A stretch of DNA of 64,000 nucleotides from Lathyrus oleraceus (taxonomy: Eukaryota > Streptophyta > Magnoliopsida > Fabales > Fabaceae): assembly GCF_024323335.1 (NCBI RefSeq), contig NC_066579.1, positions 53,526,771 through 53,590,770 on the forward strand, written 5' to 3'. Positions 24,607 through 35,251 of the stretch are shown here, in pieces. Positions within the stretch are counted from its first letter, which is position 1. The number at the start of each line of letters is the position of its first letter. Made by a program: the position numbers and the translations under genes. The notes beneath the pieces were generated by a model. The model made no database searches and had not been told where the DNA came from. It saw only the letters and a list, made by a program, of their open reading frames with translations.

Positions 24607-26487
24607 TGTAACACCCTTCTAAAAATACCCCAAATATTTAATTAAAACCATAAAATATAATCAGAGTAGATATGCAATTAAGGGTGTCACACTTGACACT
24701 TCACACCATTCACCAAAATATCCTGTCATGCTCATTTATTTAATCAAAATAAAACATTTGCATAATTCGCAGCGGATAAAATCTAACAACAATGCAAAAC
24801 ATGTAACACATTACATGTAAACTTGTTCAACAATCAACAATGAAAAGCAAGTAAAACATCCCGTCCCGATGTTACATCTACCAGAGCATGACCCACTAAG
24901 GAACTACACTAGACTCCAAGGACTAGCTTCTACTCAATCACTGCTCGTTACCTGAAACATAGTTGTAAGGGTGAGTTCCTCAATCGATATAATAAGCATT
25001 ATAAAATATCATGTAATGCTAAGTAACTTAACGCATTCATCACCCAAATCAGATTACACATTCAGCAATGGTAACATCAACTCAAAATCATATTCAACAC
25101 AAACACAAAACACACGTATAATATTGGAATACATCCATTCATATTATACGCCATACATACATTATGCAATGAGACTCCATGCATGCGGTACCGACTATTC
25201 GTGAACACATAGTTCAACCTCACCGATCAAATCCAGATACGGCTACCAAGCTCACTAGTCCCACTCATTTGAGACCTAGTGACTCACTCACTAATTCCTC
25301 ACCATGGGAATTAGCTACCACCCCAAGGGCTATGATATGCACGCTAAATTAACTAGCATGCAAACATCAACAATCCACAATGGACATATGCTCACACTCT
25401 AAGCCATAAAACAGTCCATTCCACAATTGCATACATAATAGATACATTCACAGCATTATGCATACCATCATACATCATCAGCATATTATCACAAAAATCA
25501 TATCATGTCATGCCAATTAATAATCACAGTATTAGCACACTCTACTAATACCTACACTGCTCAAAACAACGGGAAACGATCCCTACTATATCATACATCA
25601 GCTAAAATTACATTACTCAGCTGAACAACCAAAAACTGCACAACAACAGCACAGAAAAATCACAATTCTGCCCATACGCGTATTGCCTAGTCCCATACGC
25701 GTATGGCCCATTTCTCAGCCAATCCCATACGCGTATTGCCTGCCTCATACGCGTATGCTACGCGTACCACATCCTCATACGCGTACCAACAGAGACAAAA
25801 CTACGTTAAAATCATCATCTTCTTCATCCATACGCGTATTGCCTAATGCCATACGCGTATCAGACCATCTCATACGCGTATTGCCTAGTGCCATACGCGT
25901 ATGACCAGAAACCAGAATTCCAGATCTGCTATGGTTTTCTCTGCTACGAGATTCTCAGATCCAACCTTCCACATTCCAATTTTTACACAACATTCATTCA
26001 TATTGTCTAACACAGATCATACACATTCAATCTCACAAATTCTAACATTATTCCATCTAATCCTTACGAATTTTCTTCAATTATAACTCATATCACATTC
26101 ATCCATAAATTCACCAATTTCAGCATGCATCATTCTAATCAGAGTCGATTCAATGGTTATCACTACCCATTACATGTTAACCCATAATACCCATTAAACG
26201 ACGATAAACCCCCCTTACCTGAGTTAATCCGGCAATCCTTCAGCTTCAAGCTCTTCCTCTCTTCAACCCTTGTTCTCTGGCTCTTTTTCCCTTTCTCCAC
26301 TTTAGAGTCGTTTTTCTGTATTCACGTGAAAACTCTCTTTTACCAAATGGGACCTTTTCTAATTCCAACTTTTATTCCAATAATAATAATAATAATATTC
26401 CAATAATATTCCAATTATTTAATTAAATTAATAAATATTATATTAATTTAAATTAAATAATTATCCTTATTTCATCGGGGTGTTACA
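24607..26487 (-). repeat. LTR 3 of element B (5' LTR, 1881 bp)
   Basis: Same ends as the other LTRs, followed by the ATAAT duplication. It is 66 bp shorter than LTR 1: 63 bp (three 21-bp units) are missing from the palindrome array and one AAT unit is missing near 26390. It has A where the others have G in the first TAGTGCC unit. Confidence 0.93.
25674..25902. repeat. ATACGCGTAT palindrome array in LTR 3 (short form)
   Basis: Eight full palindromes; 21-bp unit order X-Y-X instead of X-Y-X-X-Y-X. Replication slippage or unequal exchange within the array explains the difference. Confidence 0.9.
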
Positions 26488-26669
26488 ATAATAACTTAGG
26501 GTTTATTTTAATATTATCGGATATTTCATCTAATTTGTTACTAAATCATGAATATGTTTTATTCTCTTAATTGTAGTACTTTGAGGAATACAAATCTTAC
26601 TCAAGAGCTCATTTGGATGAAATGAAGGATGAATTGTGTCAATTCATTGTTGATCAAAGAATCATATAG

Positions 26670-26997
26670 CTAGGTTGTATATTGTTGTACATATATGTAT
26701 GGAATGTTGTTGTTGTATGCTGTTGTTGTATATATGTTGTATATTGTTGTTGTACTTTTACTAAATCATGAATATGTTGTTGTATATTGTTGATCAAAGA
26801 ATCATATATTAATGTTGTATATATGGAGGATTAATGTTGTATATAAATGGATTCATGTTGTATATATCAATGGATTAATGGTGTATAACATTGGATTAAA
26901 TGATGAAATCAATATGAATTTTACACTTTTGCAGCATGCGAACAGGTTACCAATTAAATATCCACTGTTTTTCAAACAAATTTTTTTAAAATAACTA
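26670..26997. other. 3' flank of the CACTA gene
   Basis: AT-rich stretch with repeated TTGTTGTATATTGTTG and a partial duplication of TACTAAATCATGAATATG (near 26540 and 26760). It probably contains the 3' UTR of the protease pseudogene. No coding potential. Confidence 0.45.
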
Positions 26998-27345
26998 ACA
27001 CTTTAGAGGGCGCTTTCTGTAGGAAGCGCCCTCTAAACACTTTACATTGACAACTTTAGAGGGCGCTTTGTCCAGAAAACGCCCTCTAAACACTTTACAT
27101 TGACAACTTGAGAGGGCGCTTTTTCCAGAAAGCGCCTTCTAAGGTGTCCCTTTATGGACCACTCCAGAGGGCGCTTTTTTCTGAAAGCGCACTATAATGT
27201 GGCCCTTAAAGGGCCACTTTAGACAGCGCTTTCTCCAGGAAAACAAAGCGTTGTCTTTACCTATGCCAGCGCCACTTTAGAGGGCGCTTAAAAGCGCTGT
27301 TATAGGCCAAAATAAGCGCCCTATTTTCCCTTATTTGGCGTAGTG
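26998..27345. repeat. Right subterminal hairpin array of the CACTA element
   Basis: About six hairpin-forming units of AGAGGGCGCTT and its reverse complement. The first is perfect: AGAGGGCGCTT at 27004 and AAGCGCCCTCT at 27023. It mirrors the left array and ends at the TTTGGCGTAGTG terminus. Confidence 0.8.
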
Positions 27346-27348
27346 CTT

Positions 27349-27830
27349 TTTCCAATCATAATCCTGGAGATAGGAGGACATCAAGACATGATTATGTTGA
27401 GCTTCATCTCATTCCTTCAAGCATACCTTGCCTCATTCTTTTCAAACAAAACTCCTTTTAACTTCAAAGCACCTTTTTAATTATTATGTGAATTATGTGT
27501 CACGAGCCTTAGGCAATATGGAGAAGAATGGGATGGATCATTCCTACCCTTGTTCTGAGTATCTTTGAATACGGGACATAGACTTTAGTGCAATTCAAAT
27601 CAAACAACTTTCAAACTTTTTTCCTCATACCAACACTTCAACAATCTACATCAACACCATTCTCTTTGGACCAAACATTGTACTCTTTTGATATCTATAC
27701 AACTTTTAAGGTTATCATATTCTCCTGGTTAATCACCTCTTTCATGGGTTAATCATATTCTCATGGTTAAACACTCATCTCTGAACCATACAACTCTCTT
27801 TGGGTTAATAGCATTCTCATGGTTAAAACC
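27349..27830. other. Unclassified repeat DNA right of the CACTA element
   Basis: No coding frame. The part from about 27700 has recurring GGTTAATCA and CTCATGGTTAAA motifs and looks like degenerate tandem repeats of a decayed LTR. Confidence 0.4.
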
Positions 27831-27831
27831 A

Positions 27832-28250
27832 TTCCATGCATGTTTGCCTTGTTATTCCCATGCTTAGGCAAAACCCTTCATGCATATTTGCCTTGTTAGT
27901 CTCATGCTTAGGCAAACCCCTTACTCTCATGTATGTCTGCCTTATTAGTCCCATACTTAGGCAAACCCCATTTTCTTTTTTGTTTGTCTTGCATACCCAA
28001 CGATTAGATAAACCTTTTCATGCATGTTTGTCTTGTCAGACCCAATGCTTAGACAATCCTTTCATGCATGTTTATTAGTCTTATGCTTATGCGAACCTTT
28101 TCATGCATGTTTGCCTTATAGACCCAATGTTTAGGCAAACTCTCATCTCCTACATGTTTGCCTCATGAGTTCCAGTGCTTAGGCAAGTCATCTCTTGCAT
28201 GTTTTCCTTGTCAAACCGAATGCTTAGGCAAACCACCTTTCTTGTAGGTC
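27832..28250. repeat. Degenerate ~45-bp tandem repeat
   Basis: About nine copies of a unit resembling CATGCATGTTTGCCTTGTTA followed by CCCATGCTTAGGCAAACC. Copies differ by many substitutions and small indels, so the array is old. Confidence 0.8.
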
Positions 28251-28279
28251 TTGATCCCCAGATCTAGGAAAATGCCACA

Positions 28280-28610
28280 CTCCTGGTTTAAACACCACTC
28301 CTTTTCTCTTTGGATAATCACCAATTATTGTTTAAACGCCACACTCTTTGGTTTAAACACAATTATTATTTTCTCTTTGGTTTAAACACCAATCTTATTT
28401 CTCTCTTTAGGTTAATCACCATCTTGGTTAAGATACCCACCTCTTTGGTTTAAACACCACTTTTATTTCCTCTTTGGTTTAAACACCACTTTTATTTCAG
28501 TTCTTGGTTATGACACCACTTTTATTTCAGTTATTGGTTATGACAACACTTTATTTACAATTTCTTGTCCTTGGTTTAGGCACCACTTTATGGGTTCAAA
28601 TAACATATTC
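28280..28610. repeat. Degenerate ~30-50 bp repeat with GGTTTAAACACCAC
   Basis: TTTGGTTTAAACACCAC recurs at irregular spacing, with variants such as TTGGTTATGACACCAC and AGGTTAATCACCA. It continues the tandem-repeat character of the preceding block. The open frame 28504-28815 is not considered a gene. Confidence 0.7.
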
Positions 28611-28879
28611 TTGGTCCAAACAACACTTTCACCATTTCATAAATCTTTTCCAATTCATCCACAAACCTTATTCCAATTCAAATAATTCACAAACCTTTTC
28701 CAAGTCATTCACAAATGTTTTTCAATTTAATTCAATCACAAACCTTTTCAATTCAATTTTCTTTTCTTTTCATAAAATAATTGTTATAATTCGTTCATTA
28801 ACTGTCAAACTATAATCTTAGAGCATCCGAATAAGGATCGGAATCAGCTAAAGTCAAAGCACTTCCAAGATACGATTAT

Positions 28880-29284
28880 AACACAGTTCCCTAAAAACAA
28901 CCAATAAATACGTAGTTTTCTACCACGAACTATGGAGCTCTAATTTTCTCATTGCACTATGAGAATACATATGCATGGGGGTTTGAATCCTTGGTGAGCA
29001 TATTAATTAATAAACTTATTTTTCCTCTTAATTAAAACCAATCGCAAGTAACCTTTAGATGATAACACCCATCCGCGCAAAGAATAATCAAAATGGTTCA
29101 TGATGAGTATAATGGACGTGATGGGTGCTCATACCTTCCCCTTGCATAACCGACTTCCTTCCTCTTTTTCTATTCCTTTTGGTTTTTATTGATATTTTTC
29201 TTTCTCTTACAATAAATTTAATTTAACGGCGACTCTGTTGTATTTCGAGCATGCGATGCACTTGGGTATTTTTACGGTGTGACA
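28880..29284 (+). repeat. 3' end of an old Tat-like LTR
   Basis: Contains the box GGGTGCTCATACCTTCCCC at 29123, then ACCGACTTCC and CGGCGACTCTGTTG, matching in order the end of the element C LTR. It ends GGTGTGACA at 29284, where a Tekay-type pol fragment begins abruptly. The LTR start was not found; it may lie among the degenerate repeats to the left or be lost. Confidence 0.55.
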
Positions 29285-31862
29285 CTTGTAATAGACCTAT
29301 ATCCATGGCACTGTACATGATGTTCACATCATAATTGAGTGAGCTTAAGAAGCAGCTAGAAGAATTATTGGAGAAGCAATTTGTAAGACTTAGCGTATCA
29401 GTGTGGGGTGCACATGTGTTGTTAGTTACGAAGAAATATGGAACCATGAGGTTATGCGTGGATTATTGATAGTTGAATAAGGTTACTATTAAGAATAAGT
29501 ATCCTCTTCATAGAATTGATGATCTTATGGATCAGTTCGTGGGAGCTTGCATGTTTAGTAAGATAAATTTGAGACCAGGTTACCACAAAATTCGAGTGAA
29601 GTCGAAAGATATTTCTCAGATTGTGTTCAAGACTTGTTATGGTCATTATGAGTATTCAATTATGCCTTTCAGTGTGACCAATGCACCGGGAGTGTTCATA
29701 TAGTATATGATTAGGATTTTAACCCTTATTTAAATTAGTTTTTGTGGTTTTTATAAACGACATCTTGGTATATTCTAAGTCAGCAAAAGATCATGCAGAA
29801 TATCTGAGAATTGTATTGCAAACCTTAAAAGACAAGAAGTTGTATGTTAGGTTATCAAAGTGCAAGTTTTGGTTAAAAGAAGTTATTTTCCTCAAACATG
29901 TATTTCTAGTGGTGGAATAATAGTGGATCCGTCTAAGGTAAAGGTTGTAGTGCAATGGGAAACGCCTACGTCAGTAATTGATATTAGAAGTTTTATGCGA
30001 TTAGCCAGTTATTATAGAAGATTCATAGAAGGTTTCTCAAGGTTAACACTGCCTTTAACAAAGTTAACCCAAAAGGGTCAAGCTTTTGTGTGGGATGCTC
30101 AGTGTGAAGAGAGTTTTCAGAACCTTAAGAAGAGATTGGCGTCAACAATAGTCTTAATTTTACCAAGTCTGAGTGAATCTTTTGCGGTGTATTGTGATGC
30201 ATCTGAGTTGGGCATATGTGGTGTGTTTATGTAAAAAGGTCAAGTTGTAGCTTATGCTTCTAGACAACTTAAGACTAGTGAAATGAATTATCCTACCCAT
30301 GATTTGGAATTAACGGTAGTTGATTTTATGCTTAATATTTAGAGACACTATCTTTATGGATCAAAATATGAGGATTTAAGTGATCATATGAGTTTAAAAT
30401 CTATATTCGATTATAAGGAATTGAACATGAGGCAAATGATATATCTGAAATTTTTTAAAGGATTATGATTTTGAATTGAGTTATCATCCAAGTAAAGGTA
30501 ATGTAGTTGCAGATGCTTGAGTAAGAAGTCGTTGCATATATCTGCTTTTATGGTCAAGGAAATGGATTTAATCAAGCATTTTATAGATCTAAGCTTGGTG
30601 TATGAGATAACACCAAAAATGTGAAATTGAGTATGTTAAAGGTAACTAACAATGTGTTAGAAGAGATTAAAGAAGGCCAAAAGTTGGATATGCACTTATA
30701 GGATCAATTGGCACTGATAAGTCATGGAAAAGAATTGGATTTTAAAGTAGGTTATGATGGTATTATGAGATTTCGGGATATGATTTATGTGTTAGATATA
30801 TCAGAACTTAAGAAGTTGATTTTGGAAGAAAGGTCATAGGAGTAATTTGAATATTCACCCGAGAGCTACAAAGCATGAAGAACGATGTTGCTAAGTTTGT
30901 GTATTCTTGCTTAGTTTGTCCGAAATCAAAGATAGAATATCAAAAGCCATTCGGATTGATGTAAACTTTAAGTATTCATGAGTGGAAGTGGGATAATATC
31001 TCTATGAATTTCATTGTGAGTTTTCCTAGGACTGTTGAAGCGTGTGATTCGATATGGGTTATAGTGGATAGTTTTACCAAATCAGCTCACTTTATCCCGA
31101 TAAATATCACTTACCCATTGAAGATTTTGGTTGAGATTTATATAAGTGAAATAGTGAGATTGCATGAAATTCCATCTAGCATAATTTCGGATAGAAATCC
31201 TAGATTTACATTGAGGTTTTGAGAAAGTCTGCATAAAACAATAAGAAGTAAGTTGAGATTGAGTTATGCCTACCATCCACAGACGGATGGTTAGATGTTA
31301 TGAACTATCTAATCCTTGGTGAAAACGTCATGTTAGGACCCGAAGTAGTTCAACATGCTATCGAGAGGGTTAATATGATTCAAAAAAAGATGAGGACATC
31401 TCAAAGTAGGAAGAAAAACTATCATGATAAGCAAAAAAGCCCTCGAATTTCAGGAAGGAGATCAGTCACTATAGTGACTGGGGTTGGTCGGGCATTGAAG
31501 TCGCGAAAGCTTACTACTCATTTCATTGGTCCTTATCAAATTGTTAGAAGAATCTACGAAGTCGCCTACCAAATTTCGTTACCCCGTCTCTTTCAAATCT
31601 CCATAGTGTCTTTCATGTCTCTCAACTTCGTAAGTATATTCCTGGTATGTCACATGTAATTCAGTTAGATGATGTGCAAATAAGAGATAACTCAACTTAT
31701 GAAACATCATCCTTGTAAATTGAAGGTCGAAAGGTAAAACACTTGAAAGGAAAATAAATTCCTTTGGTTAAGGTTGTATGGCATGAGAATGTTGATGGTG
31801 GCGTAACTTGAGAGCTAGAAAGCCAAATGAAAGAGTCTTATCCAGACTTGTTCGTTTTAGAT
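29284..31862 (+). pseudogene. Decayed Tekay-type pol (RT, RNase H, integrase, chromodomain-like tail)
   Basis: Fragments align in order with the intact polyprotein of element B, from its residues about 526 to 1455: RPISMA, then [11 protein letters not shown], the reverse transcriptase part ending NAPGVF, RNase H starting YCDAS, integrase pieces and a tail ending [12 protein letters not shown]. Many stops and frameshifts interrupt it, for example TGATAG after CVDY near 29467. The FIDD region is frameshifted (about 29740-29770). About 60-70 codons after TDG near 31287 are missing, including the catalytic Glu of integrase. Gag and protease are absent, cut off at the LTR remnant at 29284. It belongs to the same clade as element B but not the same young subfamily, in the opposite orientation. 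Confidence 0.85.
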
Positions 31863-31888
31863 AAGTTTTTTAGGACAAAAATTTCATA

Positions 31889-31901
31889 AGTGAGGGAGAG
31901 T
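31889..31901 (+). promoter_or_regulatory. Polypurine tract of the decayed Tekay element
   Basis: AGTGAGGGAGAGT, one base different from the element B tract, directly before the LTR start TGTAACACCCC. Confidence 0.75.
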
Positions 31902-31923
31902 TGTAACACCCCAAAACAATCAG

Positions 31924-31998
<75 letters not shown>
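31924..31998. repeat. (ATT)n-(AT)n microsatellite
   Basis: About nine ATT units pass directly into about 23 AT units, just inside the LTR. Confidence 0.95.
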
Positions 31999-32001
<3 letters not shown>

Positions 32002-32735
32002 TTTAGTGTTTATTTATATTTATTATTATTATTTGGAATTAATTTTATAAGTTAGAATTAGTAGAGAAAAATGAAATAAATAGAGATAAAAATGAGAGAA
32101 ATAGGGAAAGAAAGAAATGTAGGGAGATAAAAATAGAGAAAATAGGGAAGTTAAAAGGAAACACACATATTTTTTTGAGAAAGAGAGAAAAACCCTAGCC
32201 AATCTCTTCTTCCCTAAATAATTTTTTTTTCTCCAAAAACCTAAGAGAAAATCCCAAATTCACCAAGGAGATCACAATAGAGAATGTGCAAGGAAGAGTT
32301 GTCGCCATTGTTGAGAGTTTCACATAAGGGTTTATGCAATTACAAGGTAAAAGGTTATATAACTTTGGTATTTTAACGTTTAGGATAGTGGGTTTCCCCT
32401 TGAACCCCAAATTATCTGAGTTTCCATGTGAATTTCCCATATGAGATGATGGTTCATAGACCCTAAGTTATGAATCTCTATCTTATCATCAATGGTTGGA
32501 TTTAAGTGCAGAATTTGATGTGTTCTTCCATGAATCTGGTGTTTAAATGCCAATATCATGTTTTGATTTGACGAGTTTGTGGGAATTGATATGTTTGCTC
32601 ATGATTATGTGCATCGTTGTTGAATTTATGTTTACCTTGATCAAAATATGTTAATGTGGATTTATTGTGTTCAATTTATACCATTTATTGTATGATAATT
32701 ATGTGCGGTATTCAAATGCATGTGTTCTGAATTGC

Positions 32736-32875
32736 TTGATTTAAATCAAAGAGTAAATTCTGCGCTTTTTTTACCCTGATTCAAGTACCAACAACTATGA
32801 TTCGAATCATAGAATATCTTTTAGCAAAAGTTCAATCCAGTTTGCCATGATTCGAATCATGATTTTCGTGACTTA
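32736..32875. repeat. Palindrome cluster in the decayed Tekay LTR
   Basis: TTGATTTAAATCAA (32736-32749), CTATGATTCGAATCATAG (32795-32812, perfect 18-bp palindrome) and CATGATTCGAATCATG (32846-32861, perfect 16-bp palindrome), with diverged copies such as CTGATTCAAG and GACTTAAATCATAAAG between and after them, at roughly 50-bp spacing. Confidence 0.75.
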
Positions 32876-34229
32876 AATCATAAAGACAGATTATGCCTAG
32901 AATCCTGTTTTAGTCATATCTTGAGTTTATAAACTCAGATTGAGGTTCGGTCAGATGCGTTAGAAAGATAATACAAAGACCTATATTACAACAAAGGTTT
33001 CATGATGTTTATATGTATGAATTACAATGTGAATAATTAATGATTGTGAAGTGAACCTTAGGACATGAGTCAAATGTTTTGATAAAATACTTTTTATGAA
33101 TCATGATGTGAATGATAAATGATTATGAGAACACTCTTAGGAAATAAGTCAAATGTTTGATAAAATCCTTGTGAATCTATAATGTTACGATTATGTTGAA
33201 GGTTTGATAAGAACCAATGTGAAGCCCTAATATAATAATTATATTGAAGGTTTAATAAGAATCAATGTGGAGGCCTAATGTTGCAATCAAAGTAAATGTG
33301 TGATAAACCTTATGAAAACCCTAATATGGTTATCGAGGTTAATGTGTTTCAAATATGGTTTGGACGTTCAAATGGAAATTGTGTTTGTCTGATCATCATG
33401 CATCATACTATATCAAAGTAGGTATCATCTAGAGAGAATGTGTAGTACAGCATAACTCACATGTACTCCTAGGCATTGCATGTCTATGGACATCTAAAAT
33501 AATGTCGTAGTACGAGCGTAGCTCACATGTACTCCTATAAGTTCAGTTTAGCGAAAGGTGTTGTAATGCGTACGTAACTCACATGTCCTCATAAACACTC
33601 TAAAGTCTACAAATGTATAAGAGAGTGTTGTCATGCGGGACGTAACTCATATTCCCTCATAAACTATTAGAACTCAAGAAAATAAGCCATGAGTTTAGTG
33701 ATTGTACCATATGCATTGGAGTAGAGGACAAGTACATTGCCTAAACATTCATGTGTATGTTGCATACTATTGTATGATTCTATATAATATCGTATAAATG
33801 TTGTATGTTTTTTATTATACTGCCCTTCGCTGTTATTATACCATGTATTTGGTAGAATTTATTCTCACCCCTCTGTTTCTATGTTTCTATAGTGTGACTC
33901 TATATGCATAGTATTCTCAAGTTGAGTCAAGATCGTGTAGTTGTGTTGCAGTACTTTATAGAAGATGGTGTACATGACCAATTCAATTGTTTCCTTCATG
34001 TTTATGATTGTTGAACTGTTAAGTCAAGTAGTTCGTTTATTTTATAATAAGGCTCTGATATTGTGACATCGGGGTCGAGATTTATATTATTTGAATCATT
34101 ATGTTTGATGTTATGTTTTTATCAAGAACTCATATATGAGAAGGTTTATGTTATTTATGTTAATGTGATGCTCTGTTTGATTACAAGAAATACTTATTCC
34201 GTAATGGATGTTTATTCAAAGATTTTTTT

Positions 34230-34545
34230 TATGGGGAGACCCTTGTAAGATCGTCTACAATTGTTTTCTAGGAAGACCCTTCGCATCCATTCTGGATGTT
34301 ATAGCCGCGTTAGTCCACCTCAAACTCAAGTATTGCAATCTTCAGAGAGAGCTGGTCACCATTAATATCGATCTCGAAGGATAAAAGTAATCTAACAAGC
34401 GCTCCAGAAAGACCAAGGAGACGGCATAACCATGGAGATTAACATGACTTATCTAATTGTCCAACTCAGTAGGATAGACATATGTCCCCCAAGAAGTGGC
34501 TAGGCAAACAAGGGGAATAAGCGGCGACTAGCCCACCTGGTTATG
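34230..34545 (+). pseudogene. Remnant of a Ty3-type protease region
   Basis: From about 34251 a frame reads KIVYNCFLGRP and continues with VHLKLKYCNLQ and ELVTINIDLEG, the pattern that follows the protease in plant Ty3 elements. A stop follows at once. A shifted frame then gives a MEIN segment near 34434 and a downstream frame gives PQEVARQTRGISGD. No intact domain remains. Family membership is inferred from motif order only. Confidence 0.5.
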
Positions 34546-34717
34546 TTTTATTTCTTATTTGTACTAATTGCTATGTCTGTATAATCACTCTCCTTGTGTA
34601 TAGGACCATTTCTCAATTATGAATGAAATGTGAGCATTTATAAAATATTTGTTTCTTTGTGATTATGCACAGTAACAATAAGTCAGGGTCACAACCGACG
34701 AGATCGAGGTCTGACAC
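34546..34717. other. Non-coding flank between protease remnant and tandem repeats
   Basis: Resembles the 3' non-coding region of a retrotransposon (TATGAATGAAATGTGAGC near 34619). Nothing further recognised. Confidence 0.3.
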
Positions 34718-35060
34718 AAAGAAACTCATGGGTGTTGTTGTAGACGCTTTTCAAGTGCGACTACAACAATCAATTTCCCATAACAAAAAACACGCACAGA
34801 GAAATTTATAGGCGTTGTTGTAGACACTTTGCACGTGTGACTACAAAAATCAATTCCCCATAACACAAAGCATGCACAAAGAAATTCATGGGTGCTATTG
34901 CAAATGCTTTACACGTGCAACTATAACAATCAATTCCCCACAGTCAGGTGTGTTGTCGCAAACGCCTCACGTGTGCGACTACATCAATCAATTCCCCACC
35001 AAAAGTCAAGAGTGTTGTCGCAGACTCTTTTCTCGTGTGACTACAACAATTAAATCCCCA
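34718..35060. repeat. 80-bp tandem repeat
   Basis: The unit starting GAAACTCATGGGTGTTGTTG recurs at 34721, 34801 and 34881 (exact 80-bp period). Two further shortened copies carry GTGTTGTCGCA and GTGCGACTACA. Within each unit a GTAGNC...GNCTAC dyad is visible. Confidence 0.8.
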
Positions 35061-35251
35061 TATGCAATAACGTCCACCCCCTCCAACAGTTAGCCACTCC
35101 AGAGGCCGCAGTGGGTTGGCAACACGTCTACCCCGGACCAGGTTTTCACATAGGGGGAAGGTGAATTGAGTGACGTCTACCAACCTTCAAGGCAAGACCT
35201 CATAAATTTCGCACGGAATTCAGAGCTTCGCACTCAGGATCACACAAATAT
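35061..35251. other. Short spacer before element C
   Basis: About 190 bp without recognised features, ending at the ACCTT target-site copy of element C. Confidence 0.4.

Larger units (their letters stand above)
11640..26487 (-). mobile_element. Tandem Tekay-type Ty3 retrotransposon, LTR-INT-LTR-INT-LTR (element B)
   Basis: Three LTRs alternate with two nearly identical internal regions, shifted by 6483-6484 bp. The whole array is flanked by one 5-bp target duplication, ATAAT (11635-11639 and 26488-26492), so it descends from a single insertion. No duplication separates the two units. Coding direction is minus, with primer binding sites at the high-coordinate side of each internal region and polypurine tracts at the low side. 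The C-terminal chromodomain-like region and an initiator-Met tRNA primer site fit the Tekay chromoviruses. The mosaic middle LTR indicates origin by unequal crossing-over. Confidence 0.93.
8550..26669 (+). pseudogene. CACTA-borne gene with DUF8039-like region and Ulp1 (C48) cysteine protease domain, disrupted
   Basis: Thirteen exons with good splice sites can be followed: 8550-8834, 8939-9150, 9227-9319, 9403-9519, 9609-9923, 10012-10269, 10368-10442, 10530-10777, 10868-11062, 11154-11264, 11355-11424, 11532-11627 and 26577-26669. The N-terminal part resembles plant En/Spm-associated transposase proteins. Exon 5 has a coiled-coil stretch (LAELRAQVLELQKEN). Exon 6 matches the DUF8039 pattern (LPVGYMKVSVD, LPLPD). 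The C-terminal part is a Ulp1-type peptidase with the triad visible: His in GHWVLVAM (11158), Asp in YYLDS (11209), Cys in VDCGFF (11559). Damage: a 1-bp frameshift in exon 2 near 9071, an in-frame TGA in exon 8 (10539-10541) and another in exon 11 (11410-11412). The last intron holds a 14.85-kb retrotransposon. Ulp1 proteases remove SUMO-like modifiers; the role in transposons is unclear. Confidence 0.8.
7466..27345 (+). mobile_element. CACTA (En/Spm-type) DNA transposon with nested retrotransposon
   Basis: Left end CACTACGCCAAAAAC and right end TTTGGCGTAGTG give about 12 bp of terminal inverted repeat starting with CACTA. The element is flanked by the 3-bp target duplication CTT (7463-7465 and 27346-27348), as expected for this superfamily. 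Both ends carry subterminal arrays of AGAGGGCGCTT hairpins. Without the nested 14.85-kb retrotransposon and its 5-bp duplication the element is about 5.03 kb. It carries one gene, a decayed Ulp1-protease gene. No TNP2/TnpD transposase was found, so it would depend on a transposase in trans. Confidence 0.9.
31902..34068 (+). repeat. 3' LTR of the decayed Tekay element (3' end uncertain)
   Basis: Starts TGTAACACCCC after the polypurine tract. It contains an (ATT)n/(AT)n tract, a cluster of perfect palindromes built on TGATTCGAATCA and TTGATTTAAATCAA, and degenerate repeats of GTAACTCACATGTNCTC (about 33430-33660). A possible end is ATTGTGACA at 34068, but no target duplication supports it. The length of about 2.1 kb would fit the 1.9-kb LTR of element B plus the microsatellite. 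Confidence 0.55.
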
